A DNA stretch of 64,000 nucleotides from Gemmatimonadaceae bacterium (GCA_016720905.1 JADKJT010000007.1:171679-235678), one strand, 5' to 3'; shown: positions 45,137 to 54,750, counted from the stretch's first letter. Notes: generated from the sequence alone by a model not told the origin. Numbers and translations: made by a program.

Positions 45137-47095
45137 ATGGCCACTCAGGACGCCAACAACAACCAGCAGCCCGCCAACGGCTACGATGCCGATAGCATCA
45201 CGGCGCTCAAAGGACTCGAGGCCGTGCGCATGCGCCCCGGCATGTACATCGGGTCGACGTCAGCGCGTGGTCTGCACCACCTCGTCTTCGAAGTCGTCGA
45301 CAACTCCATCGACGAAGCCTTGGCGGGATTTGCGTCGCGCATCAGCGTCACCATCCATCTCGATGATTCCATTACCGTCGAGGACGATGGGCGTGGCATT
45401 CCGGTGGGCATGAACAAGGCCGAAGGGATGCCCGGTGTCGAGATGGCCATGACCATGCTGCACGCCGGCGGCAAGTTCGACAAGAACTCGTACAAAGTGT
45501 CCGGCGGTTTGCACGGCGTGGGTGTGTCGGTGGTGAATGCGCTGTCGCTGGAACTCAAGGTGTGGATCAAGGTGGACGGCAAGCTGCACTACATGGATTT
45601 CCGTCGCGGTATCACCAACACCAAGCTCAAGGTGCTGGGCACGGTGGGCGCGAAGGAGACCGGCACCAAGGTGTGGTTCAAGCCCGACGCCGAGATCTTC
45701 ACGGAGACCACGCGCTACGAATGGGCGACGCTGGCCAGTCGGCTCCGCGAGCTGTCGTTCCTCAACAAGGGCATCCAGATCACGCTGCGCGACGAGCGCG
45801 TGGGTGAGCAGCGCGAAGAAGTGTTCTTCGCCCGCGGTGGATTGCGCGAGTTCGTGACGTTCCTGAACAGCCACAAGAAGTCGCTGCATCAGGACGTGGT
45901 GTACATCGACACCGACAAGGACGATATCGGGATCGAGATGGCGCTGCAGTACAACGACAGCTACGCCGACACGGTGTTCTCGTTCGTCAACAACATCAAC
46001 ACGCATGAAGGCGGCACGCACCTCACCGGCTTCAAGAGTGCGCTGACGTCGGTCATCAACAAGTACATCGAGAAGTCCACCAACCTGTCCAAGAAAGACA
46101 AGGAAGTGCGGCTCTCGGGTGACGACGTGCGTGAGGGCCTGACAGCGGTGCTGTCGGTCAAGGTGCGCGAGCCGCAGTTCGAGGGGCAGACCAAGACCAA
46201 GCTGGGCAACTCGGAAGTGGAAGGGGCGGTGCGCAGCGTGATGAACGAACTGCTCACCCAGTATCTCGACGAGCATCCGAAAACCGCCAACATCATCATC
46301 GACAAGGCGATGTCGGCGCAGCGCGCGCGCGAAGCGGCCCGCAAGGCCCGCGACCTCACGCGCAAGAAGTCCGCACTGGATGTGGCCAACCTGCCTGGCA
46401 AACTGGCCGACTGCTCGCTCTCCGACCCGGCGCTGTGCGAGATCTACCTGGTGGAAGGTGACTCCGCCGGCGGTTCGGCCAAGCAGGGTCGCAAGCGCGA
46501 TTTCCAGGCCATCCTGCCGCTACGCGGCAAGATCATCAACGTGGAAAAGGCGCGCATCGACAAGGTGCTGTCCAACGAGGAAATCCGGACCATCATCACG
46601 GCCATCGGCGCCGGCATCCGGGAAGACTTCGACCTGCAGAAGGCGCGGTATCACAAGGTCATCATCATGACCGACGCCGACGTGGACGGCGCCCACATCC
46701 GTACCCTGCTGCTGACGTTCTTCTTCCGGCAGATGCCCGAGCTCATCAACGCCGGCTTCATGTACATCGCCCAGCCGCCGCTCTATCGGGTGGCCAAGGG
46801 CAAGGACGAGTTCTACGCCTACACCGAAAAGGAACGCGACGCGTACGCCGAGCGTCTGGGCGGCGAAGGCAAGAGCAACATCAATATTCAGCGCTACAAG
46901 GGTCTGGGCGAAATGAATCCCGACCAGCTGTGGAAGACCACCATGGATCCGGAAACGCGCACGATGTTCCGCGTAACCATGGACGACGCCGTGCTGGCCG
47001 ACCAGACGTTCCAGACGCTGATGGGCGACGAAGTGGAGCCGCGCCGGCTGTTCATCGAGGCGAACGCGCGGTTTGTGAGCAATTTGGATATTTGA
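45137..47095 (+). CDS. gyrB: DNA gyrase subunit B
   Basis: 652 residues from MATQDANNNQQPANGYDADS. ATPase domain with E52 and N56 (FEVVDNSIDEALAG), DDGRGIPV and GGLHGVGVSVVNALS. Transducer domain, then TOPRIM with VEGDSAGGSA and DADVDGAHIR, then the C-terminal GyrA-contact region RYKGLGEMNPDQLWKTT. The length is that of the short (Gram-positive-like) GyrB without the proteobacterial 165-residue insert. The stop codon touches a GGGAGAC palindrome. Confidence 0.97.
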   Translation: MATQDANNNQQPANGYDADSITALKGLEAVRMRPGMYIGSTSARGLHHLVFEVVDNSIDEALAGFASRISVTIHLDDSITVEDDGRGIPVGMNKAEGMPGVEMAMTMLHAGGKFDKNSYKVSGGLHGVGVSVVNALSLELKVWIKVDGKLHYMDFRRGITNTKLKVLGTVGAKETGTKVWFKPDAEIFTETTRYEWATLASRLRELSFLNKGIQITLRDERVGEQREEVFFARGGLREFVTFLNSHKKSLHQDVVYIDTDKDDIGIEMALQYNDSYADTVFSFVNNINTHEGGTHLTGFKSALTSVINKYIEKSTNLSKKDKEVRLSGDDVREGLTAVLSVKVREPQFEGQTKTKLGNSEVEGAVRSVMNELLTQYLDEHPKTANIIIDKAMSAQRAREAARKARDLTRKKSALDVANLPGKLADCSLSDPALCEIYLVEGDSAGGSAKQGRKRDFQAILPLRGKIINVEKARIDKVLSNEEIRTIITAIGAGIREDFDLQKARYHKVIIMTDADVDGAHIRTLLLTFFFRQMPELINAGFMYIAQPPLYRVAKGKDEFYAYTEKERDAYAERLGGEGKSNINIQRYKGLGEMNPDQLWKTTMDPETRTMFRVTMDDAVLADQTFQTLMGDEVEPRRLFIEANARFVSNLDI

Positions 47096-47193
47096 AGACG
47101 GGAGACTGGAGACGGGAGACGGGAGACATCCAACCGGAGGCATTCGCCCGCTGTCCGGACGTCTCCCGTCTTCATTCTCCCGTCTCCCGTCTT
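47095..47193. repeat. GGGAGAC palindrome between gyrB and the peroxidase
   Basis: AAGACGGGAGAC at the gyrB stop, further GGAGACGGGAGAC units, ACATCC, a GC-rich centre, then GGACGTCTCCCGTCTT and CTCCCGTCTCCCGTCTT reaching the stop of the convergent peroxidase gene. It fills the whole junction. Confidence 0.9.
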
Positions 47194-48903
47194 ATTTCCC
47201 AAACGGATTCGCCCACTTCGCACTCCCCACCCCCTCCGTCAGCGTCCCCAAAAACGCCACCAGCTGATTGCGTTGCGTGGTGGTCAGGTTGAGGCGCTGG
47301 GGCAGGCCGCCCGGGCCGCGCAGGCGATTGTCCAGATTCGGATTGTTCTGGACGCCGGTGTTGTAGAAATCCACCACCTGCTCCAGCGAGGTGAAGCGCC
47401 CGTCGTGCATGTACGGCGGGCGCACGGCGATGTTCTTGAGCGAAGGGGCCTTGAACCGCCGCCACCGGCGCCGGCATCGGTTATGGTCGCGTCCAGTCCC
47501 GTATTGTGAATGTCGTCACTTACAAAAGCGGCGGTGCCATGACAGCGGGCGCACCCGCCTTGTCCGTTGAAGATGGCCTGCCCCGCCAGTTCGTCCGGCG
47601 TGAACACGGCGGCGAAGTTCGCCACGGCACCGCCGTTGAACGCCTGATCAAATTTCGACGTGCCCGACACTATCGAGCGCACGAACTGCGCCAGCGCGCG
47701 TGACACGCGATCGGACGTGATCTCGGTGCTGCCGAACGCGGCCTGGAAGAGTGCCGGGTAGTACGACGACACCGACAGCTTGGTGACGAGATTGGTGAGC
47801 GTCATGCCCATCTCGGTGCCATCCTGAATGGGCTGCAACACCTGCGCCTCCAGCGTGGCGGCGCGTTCATCCCAGAAGAACCGGCCGCGCTGATAGAATC
47901 GCGCATTGGCCAGTCCCATGCTGTGCCGTCCGGTGAGTCCGCCGGCGAATCCGCGACTCAGCCGCGCCGTATCGCTGAAGGCGAATTGCTGCTGATGACA
48001 CGACGCGCACGACACCCGATCGTTGGCGGATACGCGTCGGTCGTAGAACAGCACGCGCCCCAGCGTCGCACCGGCGTTGGTGGTGAGGTTGGTGACCGGC
48101 GTGTTGTCGGTGGCGATTACGGTGCCACCCGGGCCGCCGGGCGCGGTGTAGTGCACCGGCAGCGGCGCGGTGGCGTCGGAATAGTTGAACGAAGTGAGCG
48201 GCAGCACGGGCGCCACGAGATCGCCGCTGAACATCACGATGGGGAACGCGTTGGACGCCACATTGCCGCTCGCGTCCGTCGCCACAACGGTGACGGTCAC
48301 GATGCCCGGCTGCGTCGGGATGCCGGTGATCAGTCCCTGACTTGCACTGAGACCGCTTGACGACGGCGCAAAGGACACCGCGTACGACATGGTGACGCCG
48401 CTACCGCTGATGAATGCGGTGCCGCTCTTGGTGGCATCGTACGTGAACGACTGACCCACCGTGGCGCCCTGCGCCGTATTGACCGATGCCAACACGATCG
48501 GCGCGGCGCTCTGCACCACAATCGTGAACGTGAGCGTGGTGCCCCGTCCGCTGGCATCGGTCGCGGTGACGGTCACCGTGATCGCGCCGGGCGCCACCGG
48601 CGTCCCCACAATGCGTCCCGACGAATAGGACAGTCCGCTGGTGCTTGGCGCGAAACTCACCGAGTACGTGAGACCCGTATTTCGCGGATCACTGAACGTC
48701 GTGTTGTTGCGCGTCGGGTCAAAACTGTACGCCACACCGGCCGTGGCTGTTTGCGTAGTGACCGGTGCGACCACGGCCACAGGATCGGTATTCGGCGTGA
48801 CTGCAGACGTCGGCGTGGATAAATCCGCAGCGCCGGAACAGGCCGTGGCGCACACCACGCAAGGCAACAGCCACCTGCGGAGATTTCGGAATAATGGTCG
48901 CAT
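47192..48903 (-). CDS. Di-haem cytochrome c peroxidase with Ig-like domains (frameshifted near C-terminus)
   Basis: It starts MRPLFRNLRRWLLPCVVC at 48903, with a lipoprotein-like signal (CSGAADL). Two cadherin/Ig-like repeats follow (each with PxxxGLxxxxGxIxGTP and VTVTATDASG). Then comes a MauG/CcpA-type di-haem domain with haem motifs CASCH and CARCH. A frame break near 47452 separates ITDAGAGGG from the true C-terminus RPPYMHDGRFTSLEQVVDF...WANPFGK, which contains the conserved YMHDGRF. The enzyme would reduce peroxide or oxidise protein substrates in the periplasm. The Ig-like extension is an uncommon addition. Confidence 0.87.
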
Positions 48904-48941
48904 AGCCCAACAACACCCGAGCCGCAACGATTCCCTACTAA

Positions 48942-48990
48942 GTACCAAGTACCAAGTACTCAGTACTCGGTACTAAGTACTAAGTACTCC
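48942..48990. repeat. GTACYNN heptamer array
   Basis: Seven units in register: two GTACCAA, GTACTCA, GTACTCG, two GTACTAA, GTACTCC, with a degenerate CTACTAA unit before them. It lies at the 3' end of a small membrane gene (stop at 48992) and upstream of the peroxidase start. Confidence 0.9.
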
Positions 48991-48991
48991 C

Positions 48992-49237
48992 TTACGGCGT
49001 CTGCCTCTCCCCTTTCGCTTCCCGCGACATCTGCCGCGCGAAATCCACCGCGACGATGATCAATGCGCCAAACAGGAACGTGAAGGCGAAGTAGCAGATC
49101 ATCGAGCTTGTGGGGTCCATGCCACCGTCTGGGCCGGGGCTGGAGACCTTCATCAGCAACGCATACAGGCCCAACAACGGCACCACCATGGCGAAAGCCA
49201 GGAGGCTGAACAGGCGGGCGGTCTTGGGTGCGAGCAT
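48992..49237 (-). CDS. Small two-span membrane protein
   Basis: 81 residues if started at MLAPKTARLFSLLAFAM; starts at 49297 or 49333 would add 20 or 32 residues. Two hydrophobic spans (LFSLLAFAMVVPLLGLYALL and MICYFAFTFLFGALIIVAVD) with a short Gly/Pro loop, and a charged tail RQMSREAKGERQTP. No family recognised. The stop is next to a GTAC heptamer array. The deoA stop lies about 100 bases upstream. Confidence 0.6.
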   Translation of the reverse strand: MLAPKTARLFSLLAFAMVVPLLGLYALLMKVSSPGPDGGMDPTSSMICYFAFTFLFGALIIVAVDFARQMSREAKGERQTP

Positions 49238-49335
49238 CGGCGGCAACTCGGGTCGGTGACAGGTAGGCCGGAATGAGCGTTCAAGATATTCGGCCATCGC
49301 GACCGATGGGAGTACCTGATGCCTGGGGACCACCC

Positions 49336-50667
49336 CTACTCCTGCCAGAGCTCCACCCCGGCCTCGGTCACCCGATGGGAGATGAGCGGCAGCGGTGGCT
49401 CGGCCTCGTCAGCAATGCGGATGGCCTCGCCCAACACCGCAAGCCCTTGGGCCATGCCCGCCGCGTCTCGGGCAAAGACGCTGCCCAGCGGCTCACCGGC
49501 GCGGACAATATCGCCCGGTCGGGCCGTAATCACGAAGCCCACGCTGGGATCGACCACGTCTTCCACTTTGGTCCGACCACCACCCAGCTGCGTGATGCCG
49601 CGCCCGATGACCCGCGGCTCAACCTGGGCTACCACGCCATCGCGCGGTGCCAGGAACAGCTCAACCTCGGCCGCCTGCGGCAGCAGACCCGGATCGTCCA
49701 CCACCCGTGGATCGCCACCCTGCGCCTCGATGATCTCCTGGAACTTGCGGGCCGCCTTGCCACTGGAAATGGCCACTTCCATGCGGCGCCTCGCGTCATC
49801 ACGGTCGATGGCCGCGCCGCCCAGCAACAACATCTCCGCACCCAGTGCATAGGTGAGCTTCATCAGGTCGGGCGGCCCCTCGCCGCGCAACGCCATGATC
49901 GACTCCTCCACTTCCAACGCATTCCCGCAGGCGCGGCCCAACGGGCGATCCATCGCGGTCAGCAGGGCGATCACAGGGCATCCATGATCGGCGCCGAGAT
50001 CGATCATGGTGTTAGCCAGGGTGAGGCCGCGTTCGAGTTCTGGCAGGAATGCCCCCGACCCCCGCTTCACGTCCAACACAAGCCCGGTCAGCCCCTCGGC
50101 CAGCTTCTTCGACATGATGCTCGCACTGATGAGCGGAATGCTCTCCACGGTGGCCGTGGCGTCACGCAGCGCGTACAAGCGGCGATCGGCCGGCGCGATC
50201 TCGCGCGTCTGTCCAATCAGCGCACAGCCGAGTCGCTCCAGTAAACGCGTGGCCTCGGCCAGCGACAGGTCGGTTCGAAACCCAGGGATCGATTCGAGCT
50301 TGTCGAGCGTACCACCGGTGTGTCCCAATCCCCGACCCGACATCATCGGCACGGCTACGCCCAGCGAGGCAACCAGCGGTGCCAGCACCAACGACACTTT
50401 GTCGCCAACTCCGCCCGTCGAGTGTTTGTCAACGCGCGGGACGGCGAGGTGTGTCAGGTCGAGTGCCGCACCACTGTGCAACATGGCGTCGGTGAGTGCG
50501 CCCGTCTCGTCGCGGTCGAGGCCCTGAAAGTAGATCGCCATGGCCAACGCGGACATCTGATAGTCCGGCACCACGCCGTCGGCGTAGTCCTGCATGAGGC
50601 GGCGCCATTCGAGGGGGGCAATTCGCCCTCCATCGCGCTTCCGTTCGATCAGCGTGCGTGCGAGCAT
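49336..50667 (-). CDS. deoA: Thymidine/pyrimidine-nucleoside phosphorylase
   Basis: 443 residues from MLARTLIERKRDGGRIAPLE; an upstream extension to 50844 is rejected. It splits thymidine (or uridine) with phosphate to free base and (deoxy)ribose-1-phosphate. The phosphate-binding motif VDKHSTGGVGDKVSLVLAPL (about 79-98) and MSGRGLGHTGGTLDKLESIP are complete. VLDVKRGSGAFLPE is also typical of the family. The length fits the Bacillus-type pyrimidine nucleoside phosphorylase as well as DeoA, so the substrate range is not settled by sequence alone. Confidence 0.93.
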   Translation of the reverse strand: MLARTLIERKRDGGRIAPLEWRRLMQDYADGVVPDYQMSALAMAIYFQGLDRDETGALTDAMLHSGAALDLTHLAVPRVDKHSTGGVGDKVSLVLAPLVASLGVAVPMMSGRGLGHTGGTLDKLESIPGFRTDLSLAEATRLLERLGCALIGQTREIAPADRRLYALRDATATVESIPLISASIMSKKLAEGLTGLVLDVKRGSGAFLPELERGLTLANTMIDLGADHGCPVIALLTAMDRPLGRACGNALEVEESIMALRGEGPPDLMKLTYALGAEMLLLGGAAIDRDDARRRMEVAISSGKAARKFQEIIEAQGGDPRVVDDPGLLPQAAEVELFLAPRDGVVAQVEPRVIGRGITQLGGGRTKVEDVVDPSVGFVITARPGDIVRAGEPLGSVFARDAAGMAQGLAVLGEAIRIADEAEPPLPLISHRVTEAGVELWQE

Positions 50668-50771
50668 AGTATATGCATGATGCTGCCAACCTACCACGCG
50701 CCACGGCGGCGCGCACGTTCTTCGGCGCGCCCGTTCGACACGCCTCGCCACAACCCCCTGGTTCAATTTCC

Positions 50772-51539
50772 ATGCTGATGCGAACTCTGGCGCACGGTGC
50801 ACTGGCGCTGCTGATCGGTGCCTGTACGCTCCGGGCGCAAACAACCGCCGAACTCATCGACGCGGGTGACCGGGAAAGTGCGGCGCGGCACTCTGCCAAG
50901 GCACTTCCCTACTACGAACGGGCGCTGCAGGCCGATCCGCGACACTACATGGCACTCTGGAAGGCGTCGCGGGAACTGGTCGATCTGGGCGAAGTGGAAG
51001 CGAACGCCGACACGCGCACGCGTCGATATGCGCTGGCCGTTGACTACGCGAAACGGGCCATTGCGGTGAATCCGAACGATGCCGAGGGACACTTTCACCT
51101 GTCACGCGCGATCGGTCGGACCGCGCTGTCGGTGGGCCCGCGCGAGCGCGTGAAATACGGGATCGAAGTGCGCGCCGAGGCACTGCGAGCGCTGGAAATT
51201 GCCCCACATCATCCAGGCGCATTGCACGTGATGGGCGTGTGGAACGCTGAGATCATGCGACTGAACGGCTTCACGCGGATGGTGGCCAAGACGTTTCTTG
51301 GCGGAAAGATCTTCGACACGGCCAGCTGGGCCGAAGCCACGCGCTACATGGAGCAGTCAGTCACGGTGGAGCCCAATCGACTGGTGCATCGGCTTGACCT
51401 GGCGCGCGTGTATCGCGACACGAACCGAAAGGCCGACGCCCGTGCGGCGTACGCGTCAGCCATTGCGCTGCCGCTGGTGGACGCCAACGACGACATGTAT
51501 AAGAGGGATGCGGAGCGGGAGCTGGCGGCGCTGAAATAA
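50772..51539 (+). CDS. Exported RMDN-like TPR protein
   Basis: 255 residues from MLMRTLAHGALALLIGACTL with a signal peptide ending near LRAQ. TPR-type helices follow (YYERALQADPRHYMALWKAS; YAKRAIAVNPNDAEGHFHLS). The C-terminal part, HVMGVWNAEIMRLNGFTRMV...FGG-type segment then DLARVYRDTNRKADARAAYA and ALPLVDANDDMYKRDAEREL, matches the layout of the regulator of microtubule dynamics (RMDN) family known from eukaryotes. A periplasmic location is predicted; the role is unknown. It is convergent with the ytxH-like gene across a palindrome. Confidence 0.75.
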   Translation: MLMRTLAHGALALLIGACTLRAQTTAELIDAGDRESAARHSAKALPYYERALQADPRHYMALWKASRELVDLGEVEANADTRTRRYALAVDYAKRAIAVNPNDAEGHFHLSRAIGRTALSVGPRERVKYGIEVRAEALRALEIAPHHPGALHVMGVWNAEIMRLNGFTRMVAKTFLGGKIFDTASWAEATRYMEQSVTVEPNRLVHRLDLARVYRDTNRKADARAAYASAIALPLVDANDDMYKRDAERELAALK

Positions 51540-51618
51540 GACGGGAGACGGCAGAATGGAAGACGGGAGACATCCCTGGGCGCTGGATGTCTCCCGTCGT
51601 CTCCATTCTCCCGTCTTA
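51538..51618. repeat. GGGAGAC palindrome (TPR / ytxH junction)
   Basis: AAGACGGGAGAC, AATGGA, then ACGGGAGACATCC, loop CTGGGCGCT, GGATGTCTCCCGT, TCTCCATT and CTCCCGTCTTAA. The two arms match over almost the full length, giving one long imperfect hairpin between convergent stops. Confidence 0.9.
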
Positions 51619-51623
51619 ACCGA

Positions 51624-51893
51624 CTACAACTTGCCGAGCACTTCGCGCCCCCGTTCCACTCCCCGTTGCGCCATGCGTCGTGCGGCCCGTTCGCCGTTAT
51701 CCATGGCGTCCTCCAGGACATCGCTGCCCCGCAGGTAGGCTCGGCGCGCTTCGCGACGCAGCCGTTTGCGGGTGTCGTCGCCGCTGGCCGGAGCCAACAG
51801 CAGTGCGGCGCCGGCGCCAACCAATGCGCCGATCAGCAGGCCAAGGCCAAAACCCTGCGCCCGACCGCCATTGTCATATTTGGTCCCGAACAT
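51624..51893 (-). CDS. YtxH-domain membrane protein
   Basis: 89 residues from MFGTKYDNGGRAQGF; a 14-residue longer start is possible. One Gly/Ala-rich membrane helix (FGLGLLIGALVGAGAALLLAP) is followed by a charged amphipathic helix (DDTRKRLRREARRAYLRG), the YtxH pattern seen in general-stress proteins. It is divergent from ligA, with about 40 bases between the starts. Confidence 0.82.
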   Translation of the reverse strand: MFGTKYDNGGRAQGFGLGLLIGALVGAGAALLLAPASGDDTRKRLRREARRAYLRGSDVLEDAMDNGERAARRMAQRGVERGREVLGKL

Positions 51894-51933
51894 ATGCCCT
51901 CCCATCAAAGAAGTTGGCAGTAAGTTTGTGCGC

Positions 51934-53961
51934 ATGACCGCCGCGCCTTCCTCTGCCGTGAAGCGGGCCGCCGAACTGCGTGAGCAACTCGGCCGCGCCC
52001 AATACGAATATTACGTACTTGATCGTCCCACGCTATCGGACACCGAATACGATCGTTTGTTCCGTGAATTGCAGACGCTGGAGACCGCCCATCCAGACCT
52101 GCGCACGTCAGATTCGCCGACGCAGCGCATCGGCGCGCCATTGCAGTCAGGCTTTTCCTCACACCGGCACTTGGTGCGCATGCTGTCGCTGGACAACGCG
52201 ATGGACGACGCGGAACTGGAGGCGTTTGAGCAAGCGATCGTCCGGGTGGTGGGCGACGATGTCCACAAGCAGGGCTACACCGTCGAGCTCAAGATTGACG
52301 GAGCGGCCATTGCACTGACGTACGCCAACGGCGTGCTGGTGACGGGGGCCACCCGCGGTGACGGCACCAATGGCGAGGATGTCACGGTCAACATCCGCAC
52401 CGTGAAGGCCATTCCGCTGCGGCTGCGTGGCACGGACCATCCGCCCCTCATGGAAATTCGCGGCGAGTTGTACCTGCCGTTTGCGGGCTTCGAGAAGATG
52501 AACGAGGCGCGGGTGGCGGCCGGTGAACCGGTGTTCGTCAATCCGCGCAACGCGGCCGCCGGATCGCTGCGTCAGCTTGATGCCTCCATCACGGCACAAC
52601 GTCCGTTGCATTTCTTCGGCTACGCGGCCGTGTTACCCGATGGCGGCGCGCCCGTGCGCTCGCAGTGGGCGCTGCTGGATCAGCTGGCCGAATGGGGCAT
52701 TCCGGTGGCGCCGCACCGCCAGCAGTGTGCCACCATTCAGGAGGTCGAAGCGTGGGCGCACACTATTGAACATGTGACGCGCGCCGAGTTGGGATTTGCG
52801 ATTGACGGTGGCGTGGTGAAGGTGAACGACATGGCATTGCAGGACGAATTGGGTGTACGTAACGACCGCACGCCGCGCTGGGCGATTGCCCGCAAGTTCG
52901 CGCCCGACATGGCGGAAACCACCTTGATTCGCATCGACGTGAACGTGGGGCGTACGGGTGTGCTGACGCCGTTCGCGGTACTTGAACCGGTGGACGTGGG
53001 CGGGGCGACGGTGACGTATGCATCGCTGCATAACGCCGACCAGATTGCCAAGAAGGATCTGCGCGACGGCGACCGTGTGCAGGTGGTGCGCGCGGGCGAC
53101 GTGATTCCCTACGTGTTGGGCCCCGTGCCCGAACGTCGTACCGGGAACGAGACGCCGTGGCACATGCCCAAGCGCTGCCCGCGCTGTCACACCCCCACGC
53201 ACCGCTACGGGGACGACGTGGCGACGTATTGCCCCAACGTCGCCTGTCCGGGACGGCAGTTGGAAGGGCTGGTGCACTTCTCGTCGAAAGACGCGATGGA
53301 CATTGATGGGTTGTCGTATGCACGCATCCAGCAACTGTTGGAGGCGGAGTTGGTGCACGACTTCGCCGATCTGTACGATGTGACGGTGGAGCAGTTGTCA
53401 GGACTGGAACGGTTTGCACAGAAGAGCGCCGAAAACCTGGTGGCGGCCATTGCCGCGTCGAAGCAGCAGCCGTTGTCACGACTGCTGTTCGGGCTGGGGA
53501 TTCGACACGTGGGGGCGCAGGCCGCCCAGTTGTTGGCGCGCCAGTTCGGCCACATGGATGCGCTGATTGCCTCCACACCGGAGCAACTGGGTGCCGTGCG
53601 CGGTATCGGCGATATCATTGCGCAATCGGTGGCCGACTACGTGGCCGACGACACGTCACGCGCGTTGCTGGAGCGGTTGCGCGAGCGGGGCGTCAACTTC
53701 ACCGAACCGCGTGCCGTGACGGCGGACGGACCACTCTCCGGGGCCACGGTGGTCATTACGGGTACGTTGCCAAGTCTGTCCCGCGGTGAGGCCACGGCCA
53801 TGGTGGAACAGGCGGGCGGCCGGGTCACCAGCAGCGTGTCCAAGAAGACCACATTTGTGGTGGCCGGTGAAGAGGCGGGGAGCAAGCTGGACAAGGCGGT
53901 GGAGCTTGGGGTTGAGGTGATCGACGAGTTGGAGCTCCGCAGGCGTGCGGGTGTGCCGTGA
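51934..53961 (+). CDS. ligA: NAD+-dependent DNA ligase LigA
   Basis: 675 residues from MTAAPSSAVKRAAELREQLG; upstream in-frame sequence overlaps the divergent ytxH gene and is rejected. The adenylation Lys120 is in VELKIDGAA. The Ia domain with YxxxPxxSDxEYD-like YYVLDRPTLSDTEYD, the OB-fold region, a zinc finger (CPRC...CPNVACPG), four helix-hairpin-helix motifs and a C-terminal BRCT domain (LSGATVVITGTLPSLSRGEA) are in the normal order. It seals nicks in replication and repair. Confidence 0.97.
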   Translation: MTAAPSSAVKRAAELREQLGRAQYEYYVLDRPTLSDTEYDRLFRELQTLETAHPDLRTSDSPTQRIGAPLQSGFSSHRHLVRMLSLDNAMDDAELEAFEQAIVRVVGDDVHKQGYTVELKIDGAAIALTYANGVLVTGATRGDGTNGEDVTVNIRTVKAIPLRLRGTDHPPLMEIRGELYLPFAGFEKMNEARVAAGEPVFVNPRNAAAGSLRQLDASITAQRPLHFFGYAAVLPDGGAPVRSQWALLDQLAEWGIPVAPHRQQCATIQEVEAWAHTIEHVTRAELGFAIDGGVVKVNDMALQDELGVRNDRTPRWAIARKFAPDMAETTLIRIDVNVGRTGVLTPFAVLEPVDVGGATVTYASLHNADQIAKKDLRDGDRVQVVRAGDVIPYVLGPVPERRTGNETPWHMPKRCPRCHTPTHRYGDDVATYCPNVACPGRQLEGLVHFSSKDAMDIDGLSYARIQQLLEAELVHDFADLYDVTVEQLSGLERFAQKSAENLVAAIAASKQQPLSRLLFGLGIRHVGAQAAQLLARQFGHMDALIASTPEQLGAVRGIGDIIAQSVADYVADDTSRALLERLRERGVNFTEPRAVTADGPLSGATVVITGTLPSLSRGEATAMVEQAGGRVTSSVSKKTTFVVAGEEAGSKLDKAVELGVEVIDELELRRRAGVP

Positions 53962-54102
53962 CCGGGTGTGCCATGAATGGTCGTGTCCGTCACAAACAGC
54001 GACGATGGCCCGCCTTGACGTGACCGCCCTACATAGCGAGCGTCGTACCCACGGGTTACCCCGCATTCCATACGGCCATCGCGCACCCAGGCGAGTACTT
54101 CT

Positions 54103-54648
54103 GTGACTTCCACGCTCCCATTCATCGGCACCCGCACGGTTGCGGTCCCGGTCGACTTTTTCACCGCGCTTCGCAAGGCGGTGGAGTCGCCGTTGTCGGC
54201 CGTGACGGTCGATTCGGTTCGCGACGCCGGGTATCACGCAGGACAGGCGTTGTTCGACGCGTTTACCGCCTGGCTGGCCGAACGGGGTGAAACCACGCCC
54301 GACTCGCTGGACGACACCCGTTTCGCGTCGCTGACCAGCGACTTTTTCTCCGAGTTCGGCTGGGGTCAACTGCAGTTCACGTCACTCAGCGACGCGGTCA
54401 TTGCCGTTGACGCTGATGACTGGGGCGAAGCCGAGGGACATGGCGGCGGTTGCCATGTGTCAACAGGCTTGTTCGCGGGGTTCTTTGGCCGACTGGCGAA
54501 CGCGCCCATCGCGGTACTGGAAGTGCAATGCCGAGCGTCGGGCGACGAACGCTGCCGCTTCCTGCTGGGGTCCATCGACGTGCTGGGGTACGTGCATGAG
54601 GCGATGGGGAGAGGGATTCCGTATGACCGGGCGGCGCAAAGCGCGTAG
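54103..54648 (+). CDS. V4R-domain protein
   Basis: 181 residues from GTG. The C-terminal 60 residues are a V4R (4-vinyl reductase) domain: GGGCHVSTGLFAGFFGRLA, then VLEVQCRASGDERCRFLLGS with C117, H118, C143 and C151. V4R domains bind small hydrophobic ligands or metals in BchJ, in XylR-type regulators and in Sec-associated TRAPP proteins. No DNA-binding or output domain is attached. It is convergent with the phosphoribosyltransferase across a palindrome. Confidence 0.82.
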   Translation: MTSTLPFIGTRTVAVPVDFFTALRKAVESPLSAVTVDSVRDAGYHAGQALFDAFTAWLAERGETTPDSLDDTRFASLTSDFFSEFGWGQLQFTSLSDAVIAVDADDWGEAEGHGGGCHVSTGLFAGFFGRLANAPIAVLEVQCRASGDERCRFLLGSIDVLGYVHEAMGRGIPYDRAAQSA

Positions 54649-54650
54649 GT

Positions 54651-54750
54651 AAGACGGGAGACAGGAGACGGGAGAATGGAGACGTCCAGCCGGCCACTGT
54701 AGTCCTGGCCAGCTGGACGTCTCCCGTCTCCCGTCTCCAGTCTCCCGTCT
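54651..54750. repeat. GGGAGAC palindrome (V4R / PRTase junction)
   Basis: AAGACGGGAGAC, further GGAGACGGGAGA units, core GGAGACGTCCAGC, about 22 bases, GCTGGACGTCTCC, then CGTCTCCCGTCTCC and AGTCTCCCGTCT. Here the core is GTCCAGC/GCTGGAC rather than ATCC/GGAT, while the heptamer arms are the same. Confidence 0.9.

Noticed and set aside
47506..48360. Plus-strand frames opposite the peroxidase
   Set aside because: Antisense shadows without start signals or domains.
51766..51933. N-terminal extension of LigA
   Set aside because: It would lie on top of the divergent ytxH-like gene and adds Pro/Ser-rich sequence not found in ligases.
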